Source of the DNA: Trametes villosa
Lineage: Eukaryota > Basidiomycota > Agaricomycetes > Polyporales > Polyporaceae
Direction: 5' to 3'
DNA: 64,000 nucleotides
NCBI GenBank assembly: GCA_002964805.2
Contig: PUDQ02000033.1
Location: 620,001-684,000, forward strand
Part shown: piece by piece, positions 46,465 to 60,422 of the stretch
Numbering within the stretch: position 1 is the first letter of the stretch
Layout: the number at the start of each line of letters is the position of its first letter
Notes under the pieces: generated by a model
What the model was told of the DNA's origin: nothing
What the model saw: the letters and a program-made list of their open reading frames with translations, nothing else
Database searches by the model: none
Position numbers and translations under genes: made by a program

Positions 46465-47370
46465 GGCGCAGGCTGGCCGCTAGGCGGACATGTAGCTGGC
46501 GCGGGGACGGTGGCGGGTGCGGGAGTGCGATCGAGTGTGTTGTCGCGACGTGTGTCGGCGCCTGGTATAGACGCGTCCGAATTGGGCAGAACACGTTGCA
46601 GTAATTGAATAGGCGCCGGAGTGGTGGCGGGAATTAGGGCGGAGTTCGCTTATCTTCCGCGATGGTCGCCTGCCTTTCTGGGATGAAGACCAGCGTGCTT
46701 CCTGCGTCCCTGTCGAGTCCCATTCCCTCTTCGCGCGCAAGTGACCCGCGCGCGGTTCCCCTCAGGTACTCCCATCACCGGCCAGGATGCGCGGCGAAAT
46801 ACCCAACAGCCCCCCTCCCTTTTCCAGGCCCTGATCGCGCACACGGCCCACCCAGCCGGCCGGCTGGCGCGCCCGTTACCACAGTGCGCACAAGGATTTC
46901 ATGTGAGCCTGAGCCTCCGTTATCTGATTTTTGGATTGGACGAACACTCTCATCAGTCCGTTTCACATGTAGCGACGGACGTTTTAGTGCCCGGCCTGCA
47001 CCCGCCCTCGATCCCTCCCCGGCCTGCGAGCGACGTGCGATCGCCCGTGGCGGGTCGACCACCGGAGAGTAGCCCTGCGCTGCAGCCGGCGCTCCCCCCG
47101 CGGGCCGGGCGGGGTGGGGGCGAGAGGAGGGGTGGACATACCTTTTCGATATTGACAGTGAGACGTAAATTACGTACAGAGCGAGAATTCGAGGATGGGA
47201 TGATGATTCCTTCTGGACGTTCTCTGGGAGATATAATAAAGCCCTCTTTTGGGCGTTCTGCACGCGAGAATTCCTGTAGGCCATTTCCTCGTTAAAACGC
47301 GACAAGCCCGCGTTTTCCTTCTTCCCCTCATCCGCCTGCCCTCCCCTCCCCGCCGTCCGACCCAGCGGCC
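46465..47370. other. Intergenic with divergent promoters
   Basis: These 906 bases lie between the OS-9 gene and the AT-hook protein gene. No coding region is recognised. The last 50 bases before the AT-hook start are a pyrimidine-rich leader. Confidence 0.5.
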
Positions 47371-47949
47371 ATGTCTGACTCGCCCGACGCCCGGGCCCCC
47401 TCCGACGACGCCAACGTCGACAGAGACGAGCTCGCAGACAACTCCGGCGAGCCAGAGACAGGTCTGTCCCTTTCCAACTCCGTTCCGCTCCTCCACCGCA
47501 AGCGCCGTACTCACCCTAGTCCCTTGATCTCGCGATCTTAGCTCCCCAAACCGACGCCCCGCCCAAACGCAAGCGCGGCCGTCCCCCGGGCAGCAAGAAC
47601 AAGAAGACCCTCGCTGCAGAGGCCGCCGCCGCCACAGCCGGGCCCTCCAGCGAGGCTCCCCGCCGGCCGAGGGGGAGGCCCCCGAAGGTAAGTTCCGATA
47701 GCCATTCACACCGTCTGCCATACGCTCACCGCCTATTCCTACGCCTATCCCCCACAGAGGAAGCCCGAGGAAGAGAAGAAGGCCGAGGGAGGGGAGTCCT
47801 CCGAGCCTGCCCCCAAGCGCAAGAGGGGCCGCCCCCGCAAAAATCCCCTCCCGGAGCCATCCGGAGGCGAGGAGGGCGAGCCCAGCGCGGCAGGCGAGGC
47901 TCCCCCCGCGAAGAGGAAGCGGGGGCGTCCACGCAAGGATTCCAGTTGA
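47371..47949 (+). CDS. AT-hook protein with four hooks (HMG-A-like)
   Basis: Three exons encode 142 residues. Four AT-hook cores (RGRP) lie at residues 42-45, 74-77, 102-105 and 134-137, inside KRKRGRPPGSK, RRPRGRPPK and two KRKRGRPRK contexts. The linkers between hooks are acidic and Ala/Pro-rich. The N-terminus is acidic. The composition and size are like animal HMG-A chromatin proteins, which bind the minor groove of AT-rich DNA. No other domain is present. Introns are at about 47461-47541 and 47688-47757. The target genes and exact role are unknown. Confidence 0.8.
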
Positions 47950-48608
47950 GCGGCCGCCGCCGTCGCAGTCGCACCTGTCCATACTTACCGTCCCCCACGC
48001 CATGTTTCCCGATCTACGCCACATCCCCCCACCCGAATCCTTCTCTGTACTGTATATTTATTGCCGACGCCCATGACGCTGCATGATCTTGCCTATGAAC
48101 ACCCGTCCTCCCCGTATACTCCCCGCTGGTGCTGTCCTATTGATCGAACTATGCTACGAATGCTCTGATATTGCTGTCTCCGTCCTCGTGGCTCGTTCCC
48201 TGCGTCTGTGAAGCACACAGGTAACTCCGTATGTGACGACCGAGGTGATTTCACAAGCACCCGCGAGGTCTCTGCCTGGGCTGCGCTACTGGCCCCGGAC
48301 CGTGGGCGCACGCTATAGGGGTCGCTGCCCACTCTGCTCCCGCCTCTCCCTTCGCCTTCCGTGGCGGCCCGCCGCGCTGACCACCTGCACGCGCGGCCGT
48401 CGCTATAAATTATCCAAAATCCCACAAAATGTCGAACCGGACGTCTCGATCGGTGACGGCCGCCCCGGCGACGACGCACGCCCCAGGAGGAGATCGCCAT
48501 CGCCGCGACGGGGGCGTTTTTCCCGCGGTCGCGACGATTACGACATTTCATTATCCAGGGGCGCGCCCGGGAGAACACGAACGAACAACGCAGGTCCTGT
48601 TGATCATT
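47950..48608. other. Intergenic between convergent genes
   Basis: These 659 bases lie between the 3' ends of the AT-hook and kynurenine monooxygenase genes. Nothing else is recognised. Confidence 0.5.
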
Positions 48609-50623
<2,015 letters not shown>

Positions 50624-52530
50624 CACGAACACTCGGGTTCCCGGCCGCGGCTGTCACGGATAATCGCTGTGGAGAGTCTGCGTGCGTGTTTCAGCGCGAC
50701 ACACGCCGGGGCCCTTGTGATGTTGTGGGAGACGACAGATACCTTGTGTTCGACGTGCAGGCGCGTGCAGCTGCGAACGAGAGGGGCAGATGCGTCGAGC
50801 TGCCGTGAAAAATACGCCGAGCGTTGAATGAGCGCGTACTTTGTCAGACTCCAGGATTCCGCCGGATTGAGTCGCGCGATGGCTGACGAGCGCGGATCGG
50901 GCTTTCATCGGCAAGTCCATGTGGGTCCATAGCCGGATCGAGACTGCGTCATGGCCGCCCAGGGCGTCTCTCGCGCCACCGCTGCGCTGTGGCTCGTCCA
51001 CCACGCACGGCAGGCCACCTCCGAGCGCGTCCCCCGGGCGTCGAGTTGCAGCGCGTCCGTGGCGGGGGGTCTGGGAGAACGCCGGGCGGGAGAATTCGTG
51101 CAACGAGGCGGGGACCACGCTGCAGGCACGCCAACAGCTCAGCGGCTCTCAGCCTTCGCTGCTTCTTGTTTACGTCAGGCCACAGGCAAGATGGGCTACT
51201 CGCCCACCAGCGGCCCCCACCGCTGCGGCAAACCGCGCGCCCTCCGCGTCTCCCAGTGGCGCAATATCACCGCGTCCGGCAGTCGTGAATTCACTCCTCC
51301 ATACAGATATCTCGGCAGGCGCGTGTATATAGGGACAAATCACATAAACGGCCCTCACGCTGCCTCGCTCCAGAAAGCCCGTGCAGCGCCGGCAGTGGCC
51401 TTGTACTCCGACGGACCTGTGTCATCACGCAAGGGTCCAGTCCGATGACTCACAGGCAGCGCCTGAAAGTCTCTTCTGAGCACCTGCGGCTTTCTATCTG
51501 GGCAAGGTATTCACATGACATCGGCACCTGCGGGGACAAGGATATGAGCCCGACCAGTAAAAGAAGACATACGTCGCAGGATGTATATATAACGCACCCC
51601 GTGTACGGAACGGCTCCCACGATGTGGACAGAGGTACCGCTGACCACCACGTCTTATCCTCGAGTATTCATATGCGCCTCGATAGCGGCCATGACGCTGG
51701 ACAAGCTCCTGCTACTTGGTGTCACCGGACCCCCGTATTGCGTCTCACCTTTACAGGCCCAGGGGGGAACAGAGCCGTATCTAGGATGCGGGATGCCTGG
51801 ATGACAGTCTTGCTTCTCATAGAGCGCTTCGTCTCCCACGGAGAGGTTTGTGGGTGGAGCATCACACATCTGCCGTTTGCATCAGCGTCTGCGGTGATTT
51901 ACTGCTTCTGTGGTCTGCTAGGTGGCACACATACAGTATGGGTTGACACGCTCAAGGAAAGTCGTGTACGCATGGAGGTCCCGAGGCAACTTGTCTGCCA
52001 TACGGACCACGTCTGCGCGCGCTCGGACCGACACCGTGAGGACAAGCTGGCATTGTTTCGTCTGCGGCCTGCGGCCCAGCAAGGATACCAGATCGGCTAC
52101 TTAGTCGGTCTGCGGGGCCTTTCGGACGCGCTGCGGCCGCAGACGGGGCTGGCATCTTGCACTGTAGCCTAGACTGCTTCTGGGATGATTGCTTCAGTTT
52201 CTGGGCTCCAAAGGGCCTCTCTAGCTGGTAAGACAGAGCAGAGAACGCAACCTAGAGGCTTCCTGACGTATGAGCAACAGTTAAATTGGAGCTAAAGAAC
52301 GAAGACGTACTGAGCAGCAGATTGACGGACAACTTGAAGTGGCAGTAGCGCCGGGCGGGCGTTTGAGAGAGCGTGATGCGCGGGTTCGTGACGCTGCGCG
52401 TGACAGGCGTGTTTTCCCTGTTTGGGAGGGCCGGGGGGAGCCCGCGTGTGCCGCTCGGCGCGACGCCGCGACTCTACAAATCCTACTTACTACGTGGGCC
52501 GGCCGCGCTCCTCATCCTCCAACGCCCACC
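50624..52530. other. 1.9-kb intergenic with divergent promoters
   Basis: This gap lies between kynurenine monooxygenase and phosphatidylinositol synthase. Open frames up to about 180 codons exist but have no domain, codon bias or splice-linked partners. Nothing is supported. Confidence 0.5.
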
Positions 52531-53532
52531 ATGTCCAACAGCCAGGCAGCCTTGTCGAGGAGAAGGGCCTCTATCGACGTCGTCGACGCCAAGGTCGCCG
52601 TCGATCTCGCCACGGCGCAAACGTACTCGGAGAATGTCTTCCTTTTCGTGCCCAACCTTATCGGTATGCGGACCCCTCATCCTGCGCGTTTGCACGCTTA
52701 CACGTCTGTGCGCTCGCAGGGTACTCACGCATCATCCTCGCGGCGCTATCTTTACACTACATGAGCTATCATCCGAAATATTGCACGGTGTTGTACTGTA
52801 TCTCCTGTCTACTGGACGCGTTCGATGGGCACGCCGCGAGGGCATTGGGCCAGGCGTCGAAGTTTGGGGCCGTTTTGGACATGGTCACTGACCGGTGAGT
52901 CTCTTCATTCTCGCTTCCTTCTCCCGTCTTGACGCGCGACATACGCCCAGTTGTACAACAACTGCACTCTTGTGCTACCTCACGTCAGCATATCCCGACT
53001 GGGCCCTCGGGTTCCAGTTCCTCATCGCGCTGGACTTCAGCAGTCACTATATGCACATGAACAGGTATGCTGCGCTACACGCCGTTCCTTGCACTACTTG
53101 ACGCGTTCGTGTACAGCTCTCTCGTCACTGGCTCGATAAGTCACAAGCAAGTGGACAGTGACGTCAGCCGTCTCCTGCGAGCCTACTACAACCCCGTAAG
53201 CGGCATGGCTTGAGCTGTCAAGAGACGAAATTCACGTGATTCTCCAGACAACGCTCTTCATCGTTTGCGCCGGCAACGAGCTCTTCTACATCGCGCTCTA
53301 CCTGATGAAGTGGGTGCACACGCCGCTCTCGGAGTCGTTCGGCATTCTTGGCTTCCTGGGCGCGTATACCTGGCCGGAGCTCATGGCCTGGGTCTGCGGG
53401 CCCATCTGCTTCTACAAAAACGTCATCAACCTTGTCCAGCTGTGGAAAGCGTCCAAGATCCTCGTCGGCGTCGACCTCGCGGAGCGGGCGAAGGCGAGAG
53501 AAGAGGAGGCGATGCGCGCGAAGCGGGACTAG
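52531..53532 (+). CDS. PIS1: Phosphatidylinositol synthase
   Basis: Five exons encode about 260 residues. The CDP-alcohol phosphotransferase signature is complete: D-G-H-A-A-R, then G and two spaced Asp residues in DAFDGHAARALG and FGAVLDMVTDR. The preceding VPNLIGYSRIIL and the later LDFSSHYMHM block are typical of Pis1 rather than choline or serine enzymes. The enzyme joins CDP-diacylglycerol and inositol in the ER. The C-terminal exon is a membrane pair (TLFIVCAGNELFYIALYL, AWVCGPICFYKNVINLVQ) and a charged tail. Confidence 0.93.
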
Positions 53533-53832
53533 CTGGTTTCGCCCTTCTGCTGCAACGACTTGATAATTACGCTACGCGTGGAATGCCACCATAGACACTC
53601 ATACGCCCCTCTGCCGTAGTATATATTGGCCTCTAATGTCACGTCTTCCGTCTCTTCCCTCGTTTCGCGTGCGCGTCTTGTGCGCTGGGCGCTTACAAAT
53701 TCTGTGTGATCGGTGCGGGCGGCTAGGAGGGGGTGCGCTAGCCTGCCCAGAGCCTGCTCTGCTTGTACCACATCTTGCGTTTTCCCTGGCTCTGCTCTGC
53801 CTCGTGCTCGGCGGCCCTTCTGGTTCTTTTGG
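53533..53832. other. Intergenic, no gene seen
   Basis: This 300-base gap holds the PIS1 3' UTR and the promoter and leader of the AAA ATPase gene. No separate feature is recognised. Confidence 0.4.
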
Positions 53833-56800
53833 ATGCGGTATCACCTTCTAGCCCGTAAAACGCGGTTGCTGGTCAAGCCCTTGCCCAAATACCCTCGCGC
53901 GCAGCTTTCCTCCACTCACGCCCTCCGCTACCCCCGGAAAGACCGCCCGGCATCCCAGTCTGCGTCTCGCCTTGACAGACGTACAATCTCCTCAGAGACT
54001 ACCGCGCCGGAGCAGACCGACGGCGCCAGCAGTGCGCCTCCCGCCGCACCGAGCCCTAATGCCGAGGGCGCGCCCCCGCCTGAGGATGTCGAGGAGAAGC
54101 CGAAACGCCGAACGCGAGTCTCGTCAGTCGCGGTGAAGGACGCAGACTCCGTTTCCCTTCCACAGGACTTGGACATTCTCTGGACGCCAGAAGATGGACG
54201 CGCGGATTCGTCATCGTCAAGCCCGCCGAGCACGACACTCCCGCCGCCGGAGATATTCAATGAGGTGCTGCATAACCTGCACATCGTGCTTCATCCGCAG
54301 ACCCAGCACCGCGCCACCTACTCTGCTGGGGGCGCGCCGCTAGCTGAGCCGACGCTTGCGCTGTACTGTCCGATAGAAGGCGGCGACTACATCCTCGACG
54401 CGACCGTGCGAGAAATGGCGCAGCGCACCGGTGCGGACGTGGTCGTCCTCGATGCGGTTCAATTGGCAGCAGGCGAGTGCGGGCACTTTGGCAAAGGTAT
54501 GCCGTCTTGCACCCCTCCCGCCGCGCTTGCACGCTGAGCCACCGTCCTCGCGCAGCCGCCTCTGCGTTGCAGCTGCCGAACAACCCGCTGCAGGTGCCGT
54601 CATCACTCAGGGAAGCTGTCCGCCCGGCGTCCCAGCGGGAGAACGAGGAAGAGGACGAAGAGTCTGCGCCCCAGTTCTCGATGTCCCCAATGACCGTCCA
54701 TGTCATGACCTCCATGCCAAGGAGGACAGTAAGATTACTCGAGCCTACCAGGAGCACACCCGCTGCGAGGCTCAAAGTTTTCTTCGACGAACTCGTCAAT
54801 GTTCGCCCTACTTCCCCTCTACCCGGGGACGGTGAGGAACCGCCAAGCACGCCGCCCAGACGTCCACGTATAATATACGTCAAGGACTACCCTACGCTGG
54901 CCGCTTCCTCATCTACATGGTATCCCGCACTGCTTCACGCCGTTAGACAGCGTCGGCAAGGCCCGATATCTCGCCCCAGCTCACCGGTCATCAACCCTAC
55001 CGCAATTGTCTTCGGTATCACACCTCCATTCATGGTCCCTGAACCCTCCTCGTCGATATCCCCACCCGGCCTGCAGGGCATCAACCTCGTGTCCTCGAGA
55101 TCATCGGAGAGTCAGCCGACCGCGTCTACCCTGAAGGCGCACAAGCCCGAGTTTGGGGAGGACGGCGGCAGCGAGAAGGCCCGGGAGAAGCGTGTCCAGC
55201 GGCGGCTGAAGCGGTGGGCGCGCGGCAACTCCGACGACGTGCCACGCCTGCACCCGGTGAATGAAGACAGCCACGACAGCGACGGTTCGAGGGGACGTTC
55301 GAGCGTCGTCGTTCTGGGCCAGGAGGGCTTCTCGGGCCTGTCGCCGTTCCTGGGCTCCTCATTATCGCGCGCGCTCGCGGGACGCAGCCAGGGCACCCCA
55401 GAATCAGACAACCGGCTGGGCTTCTTCCGGGCTTCGCTCGTCTTCCCCACCCTGCGCTCCCTGCCGCAGGAGCGCGAGGCTCGCATGAGCAGGCGGAGAG
55501 AGGTCAACCAGCTTGCGATGCGCATGGCCGTCGCGCAGGTCGGCGGCGTCCTGGGCGAGCTGGAGGACGTCCCCGAGCCTGAGCAGTCCCCTTTGGACGG
55601 CGATGATCACGACCGGGCGAAGGCGCAGCTGTGGGAGCACTGGGGACGGACTGTGGAAGTGTGGCCGAGCGTGCAGCGTATCGCAGACCGGGCGGTCGGC
55701 AGCGTCGTGGCCGCGCACCAGGCGTACCTCCCCTCCAACCGCTCGCTCGAACCCACGCCTGTCCCGTGGTCTGCGGTTTTCGACGCCTGGGCCGCCGATA
55801 GGTCGTCGCAGGACATGTGGAAGACGCTGTTCTCTACGCCCCCGTCCGGGAAACTTCACCGCGAGAACGAGGAGGAAGAACGGGCCGAAGTCGAGGACGA
55901 GGCGGACGTGGACGAAATCATCGAGAAGCTGAGGCGAAATCCGGATCTAGACGAGCACGAGCAGCGGCTATTGGGCTGTATTGTCGACACGGGTGCGCCG
56001 TGTTTTCCGACCCATTTGCGACGCGCATCCGACCGCTAATTTGCCGTGTAGCGTCTATTACGACCACCTTCAGCCAGGTGCACCTGCCGCCGCATACAAT
56101 CGACTCTATACGGACGATGGTGTCCCTGCCGCTGCTCCACCCGAACGCATTCCAGCAGGGCATCCTGAAAGAACACAGCATGACAGGGTGCCTTCTCTTC
56201 GGCCCTCCGGGAACCGGTAAGACGTTAGTCGTCCGTGCCCTCGCCAAGGAGGCCGGCTGCAGGATGCTCGTCGTCTCGCCCTCGGACATCATGGATATGG
56301 TGCGCCCGGCCACTCAACCGCTCGTCACTTGACTGACCGCGCTGCGTGCCAGTACGTCGGCGAAGGCGAGAAGCTCGTCCGCGCGGTCTTTTCGCTCGCA
56401 CGCCGCCTGTCGCCCTGCGTGGTGTTCATCGACGAGCTCGATGCCCTGTTCGGCGCGCGCCTCGGCCGGGAATCCGGCAACTCGCTTGCGCATCGCGGGG
56501 TGATCACCGAGTTCATGCAGGAGATGGACGGCCTGAAGTCGTCCAAGGAGAGCAACGTGATCGTCATCGGCGCGACGAACCGCCCGTTCGACCTCGACGA
56601 CGCCGTCCTCCGCCGCCTGCCCCGCCGGCTCCTCGTGGACCTCCCGGGGGAGAAGGAGCGCGAAGGTTCGTGCCCCGCTCTCTCGCCCGCTGAGGGCTTA
56701 TCGCGCTGAGCCGTAGAGCCGAGCCGCTGACCGCGCATCCCGCAGAGATCCTCAAGATCCTCCTCCGCGACGAGGCCCTCGGCGATGACGTCGACCTGAG

Positions 56801-57431
56801 GCAGCTCGCGAAGAAGACCGAGAGTTTCTCCGGCTCGGACCTGAAGCGTGCGTGCCCCGCCTCCCTCCGAGGTTCTCTGCGCTGACGCCGCCGGCCCATA
56901 GACTTGTGTGTGAGCGCGGCGCTCGACGCGGTCAAAGAGCGGGTCACCGTCCCCTGGCGGCAGCCCCCGCCCGAGAGCGTAAATGCAGACGGCCAGCCCG
57001 TGGCAGCCGACTCGGAAGCTGCCTCTGGCGCTGCATCAGCCTCGACTGCGCCCGCACCTGCGCCTGCGCCTCCAACAGCGGCCGAGTCTCTAGCGGAGCC
57101 CGCCGCGGAGAAGCCTGCCAGCGAGCCTGCTGCTGGTCAGGAAGAGGCGGCTTCTGAGGCCCCCTACGTCCGCTCGCTCCATTGGCGCAACTTCGAGCAG
57201 GCCCTGAAGGAAATCACGCCGTCCGCATCAGAAGCCCTAGGCTCCCTGTCGGAGTTGCGGAAGTGGAACGACGAGTTCGGGGAGGGCCGACGGGCGAAGA
57301 AGAGGCAGGTGTGGGGCAAGGACCGCTTCGGGTTCACTGTCCCCGTCGTCGAGGCCCCGCAATCGGAGGCGAAGGGCGAGCCGGCGCCTGCTGCGCCTGC
57401 AGCCTCGCCCGAGGAGGTTGCACGAGGGTGA
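53833..57431 (+). CDS. Large AAA ATPase with long N-terminal region, Msp1-like core
   Basis: Six exons (53833-54496, 54556-55992, 56052-56299, 56353-56665, 56746-56847, 56902-57431) give 1097 residues. The N-terminus is basic and Arg-rich ([20 protein letters not shown]), suggesting mitochondrial targeting. About 680 residues without a recognised domain follow. The AAA core near residues 700-945 has FGPPGTGKT (Walker A), [12 protein letters not shown] (Walker B), [11 protein letters not shown] (sensor 1), LRRLPRR (Arg finger) and [13 protein letters not shown] (sensor 2). It is closest in style to the Msp1/ATAD1/spastin clade. An Ala/Pro/Glu-rich linker and a conserved-looking end ([17 protein letters not shown]) complete it. 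Msp1 itself is about 360 residues, so this is a different, larger architecture. Function unproven. Confidence 0.82.
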
Positions 57432-57552
57432 TATAGTAGAGGGGACATATGCTTGAGTTACGACATTTATACGTAGATACAATATAATAACGGCGTATGA
57501 TGTACAGACGGTAGAGGCGAGAATCGGTGGCAGGTGATCGGTACTAGTAGTG

Positions 57553-58922
57553 TCAGCGTCGGGACGACCTGCGCCTCTGCGTCTGGGGAGCCGGCGACTC
57601 CTCCTGCTCTTCCGCCTCCTCGCTCTCCTCGCGCGCGGCCTTCCGCTTGCCCTTGCCCTTACCCTCCTGCTTTACCGCGGGCTGGCTCTGCGACGGCCCC
57701 GGCTCCGCGTTGTCCTCCGCGTTCTCGTCGTACTCCTCCCCATCCTCGTCTTCGTCGTCCTCGTCGTCCCCTGTGGACTTGCGACGTGCGCGGCGCCGGT
57801 TCAGGTCCTGACCGTTCTTGAACGCGGCCTCGCCGACGGGGCGGAGCTTGGAGAGGTTACCCTCGGCCCAGCTCTGGCTGCACGACGGGCACTGGTGGTG
57901 CCGCCGCTTGAAGTTGGTGAAGCAGTGTGTGTGCATGCGCGTCTTGCACTGGGCCGTGTAGCACGCGATCCCGCGTGTAACAAGCTGTGTGCGGCCATGA
58001 ACGAACGTAGTGGGAAGGTAGAGACAGAAAACCATACCTCCATGCAGATCGTGCAGTCCAGGACCTCGCTCTCGTACGTATTGCGCAGGTACGTCTGGAG
58101 CTCGAGGATCGTGCGTGTCGAGAGGGAGTAGCGGCCCAGCCTGAAGCGAGCGGTCAGTCTCACATCAAGTAAGAGGAGCAGGGTCGGGAGGCCGGAAGTA
58201 CGCACTTGCTCTTGAGGAGCCAGCCTCGCGCGACAAAGCTGCTAAGGGTGGTCTCCGCCTGCGACTTTGTCATATTTGTTTTGAGCGAGTTCACCTCGCG
58301 GAGGCACGCCATCGCGGATACGCAGAAGGACTCATTCGGTGCGAGCATGATTTGTTCAACCTGTAATGGCATTATGAGCATTACATAGGAGGTACAGGGG
58401 GGTGGAGGATACCACATACCACCGCTTTGAAGTACGCGATCTCAGTGGCGGAGTACTCGGTCGCGAGCTGCGCGATCTCGTCGCCCTTCCGGTTAACCTA
58501 CAATGCATCCCACCATGAGCCGAACAACGCCTGACGCAAAAGCCATCGCGAGACACGCACCACCGCATACATCTCCTTCCCGCTGACCTCATCGTGCAGG
58601 TGCGCAAACTCGAGGTCGAGCGGGTTCAGCGCCTCGTTCACGCTCGTCACGAAGTTGTCCCACGAGTTCCTGTCCGCGCGGTACGCGATCTCGAGCGTCT
58701 CGTTCGCCTCTGCGCAGGTCCGGGCGCGCGTTGAGCGGGTGTGGCGCGAGGGCGCAGCGGAGGAGGCGCGCGCAGGGGGAAGGGGGAAGGGAGGGGCTAG
58801 GACGCACCTTTGACGGCGTCGATGCACTTCTCCCAGATCTTCGCAGCGAGCTTTTGGGAGAGGATGCGGCGGGAGAGGATGGCCTGGAGGAAGAGGCGTT
58901 GCACGTCGGCCGAGGACACCAT
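57553..58922 (-). CDS. NSE1: NSE1, RING-type subunit of the Smc5/6 complex
   Basis: Six exons encode about 310 residues. The N-terminal winged-helix part starts VSSADVQRLFLQAILSRRIL, continues with LEFAHLHDEVSGKEMYAVVN and ends near SSFVARGWLL. A variant RING (CxxC in VLDCTICME, then RGIACYTAQCKTRMHTHCF and HHQCPSCSQSW) follows. This winged-helix plus RING arrangement is the Nse1 fold, the ubiquitin ligase partner of the MAGE-type Nse3 in Smc5/6. The C-terminal 90 residues are acidic and Lys/Arg-rich and look disordered. Start at 58922-58920 gives the conserved first helix. Confidence 0.85.
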
Positions 58923-59244
58923 CCTGGTTTTGCGGGCGAGGGGGCTCGAGGCTCGGGGAGGACTTGGGGGTCGCGGTGCAAGCGTCAAAACGCGCCCGTA
59001 CACCGCGACGCGACGCGTTTCTGCCCTTCCCACGCTCATATGCGCCCGCTTGGCCACAAAAAAACAATGCATGCGTGTTCTTGTCATCCTCGGGCGTGTA
59101 TTCAGTGTCTAGTGCATTCCAGTCGGACTACAGTAACGCGGTCGTTCGTCCACAGAGTCGTATCAAGTGTTCGTAAGCAATGCGCATCTCGCCATTCCAC
59201 CCCGCCATGACTCCAGCAGGTTCTAGCAGCGCGCGTCCCGTCCC
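58923..59244. other. Intergenic, no gene seen
   Basis: These 322 bases hold the NSE1 promoter and the CHO1 3' UTR. Confidence 0.4.
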
Positions 59245-60140
59245 TCAGATCTTCGGCACGCGCAGCGTTTTGCTCACCATCGCGGCCGCCCAGAGACCGA
59301 AGACGATGGAGAAGGTGTGCAGCTCGCCGTCACCGCCCTTCTTGCCCCAGAGGGTGAGCGTGCCCCACGGGAGGCCAGCCCGGCCCTCGATCCAGCCCTG
59401 GCTCGTCCAGTACGCGAGCACGGCGACGAGCCCGAGCGAGGACGGGATCGGGAGGCCCTCGAAGTAGTGCGCCTTGCCCTTCGCGTCCTTGGGGATCGAC
59501 GCGACGGTCGCGTTGAAGCGCGCGAGGCGCGCGAGACCGCAGCAGATGAAGCCGGTGAGCACGACGGTGTCGAGGTACGTGCGGAAGCCGACGACGAACG
59601 CGAGCAGCGCGGGCGCGACGCCGAACGAGATCTGCATAAGCAGAGAAGCGAAAAGGGGAGAGCGAGCGTGTTAGGATGCATGTAGAATCACATGGCGGGC
59701 GAGAACGTACGAGGTCCGCGAGACTGTCGAGCTCCTGGCCAATCATGCTGGACTCGTTGCGCCACCGCGCGACCTTGCCGTCGAGGAAGTCGAAAAAGAG
59801 GCCGGCGAGGGGGAACGCGAGCGCGGACCAGAGGTAGTCCTCGTCATTGCTGAGGAGGTACTTTGCGGACATGAATATCGAGAACGAGCCGCATATGCCG
59901 TTCGCGATGGTCACGAGGTCCGCGAGCCGGAAGTTCCTGCGTGCGCACAAGGGCGAGACGGCAGAGGCGGACGGGGAGGATCAGCCTGGGGATGCCGCAG
60001 CGGTGATGCGGTGCCACATACCTGACGAGCGAGAAATGACCGTCGTCGTGCTGGTACTGCTCCACGGCCTCCTGCTTGCGCTCGTCGAGGCTGACCTCGT
60101 GGCCGTTGGACGGGGCGGCGGCGGACTTTCGTAAACTCAT
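59245..60140 (-). CDS. CHO1: Phosphatidylserine synthase
   Basis: Three exons encode about 245 residues. After a hydrophilic N-terminus, the protein has [20 protein letters not shown] and the complete CDP-alcohol phosphotransferase signature ([11 protein letters not shown], then [11 protein letters not shown]). It continues with [20 protein letters not shown] and further helices ([29 protein letters not shown]). This matches fungal Cho1, which makes phosphatidylserine from CDP-diacylglycerol and serine in the ER. It differs from the PIS1 paralogue 5.7 kb away in its loops. Start ATG is at 60140-60138. Confidence 0.93.
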
Positions 60141-60422
60141 GGCGGGTAGGGTGTGTTGCGCAGGAGAAAGAAGGGAGGAGGTGGAGGGACGGCGGGCAGA
60201 CGACCAGAGTGGATCCCCGCCCGCACGCGCTGCGCCATGCGCTCATTCCCGTCACGCGACAGGCGCCCTCAGGGGCTAGACCGGGTTAGGGTTTAGCATT
60301 CAAGAACCACCCCGCCAGGAACACTTCCTTCTCTCCAGCACCCAGGCCGGCGAATATACAATACATAGAGCGATAGCAGAATACAGGAAAGCTACACAGC
60401 GACATACACATTCACGCACATC

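Noticed and set aside
51624..52172. 182-codon plus-strand frame between BNA4 and PIS1
   Set aside because: It has no domain or codon bias, and several overlapping frames are open at the same place.
53713..53832. Upstream extension of the AAA ATPase frame
   Set aside because: The extension begins with GTG, not ATG. The first ATG in frame is at 53833 and gives a plausible presequence.
60281..60296. GGGTTAGGG, telomere-like
   Set aside because: It is only one and a half units, between two housekeeping genes, so chance is sufficient.
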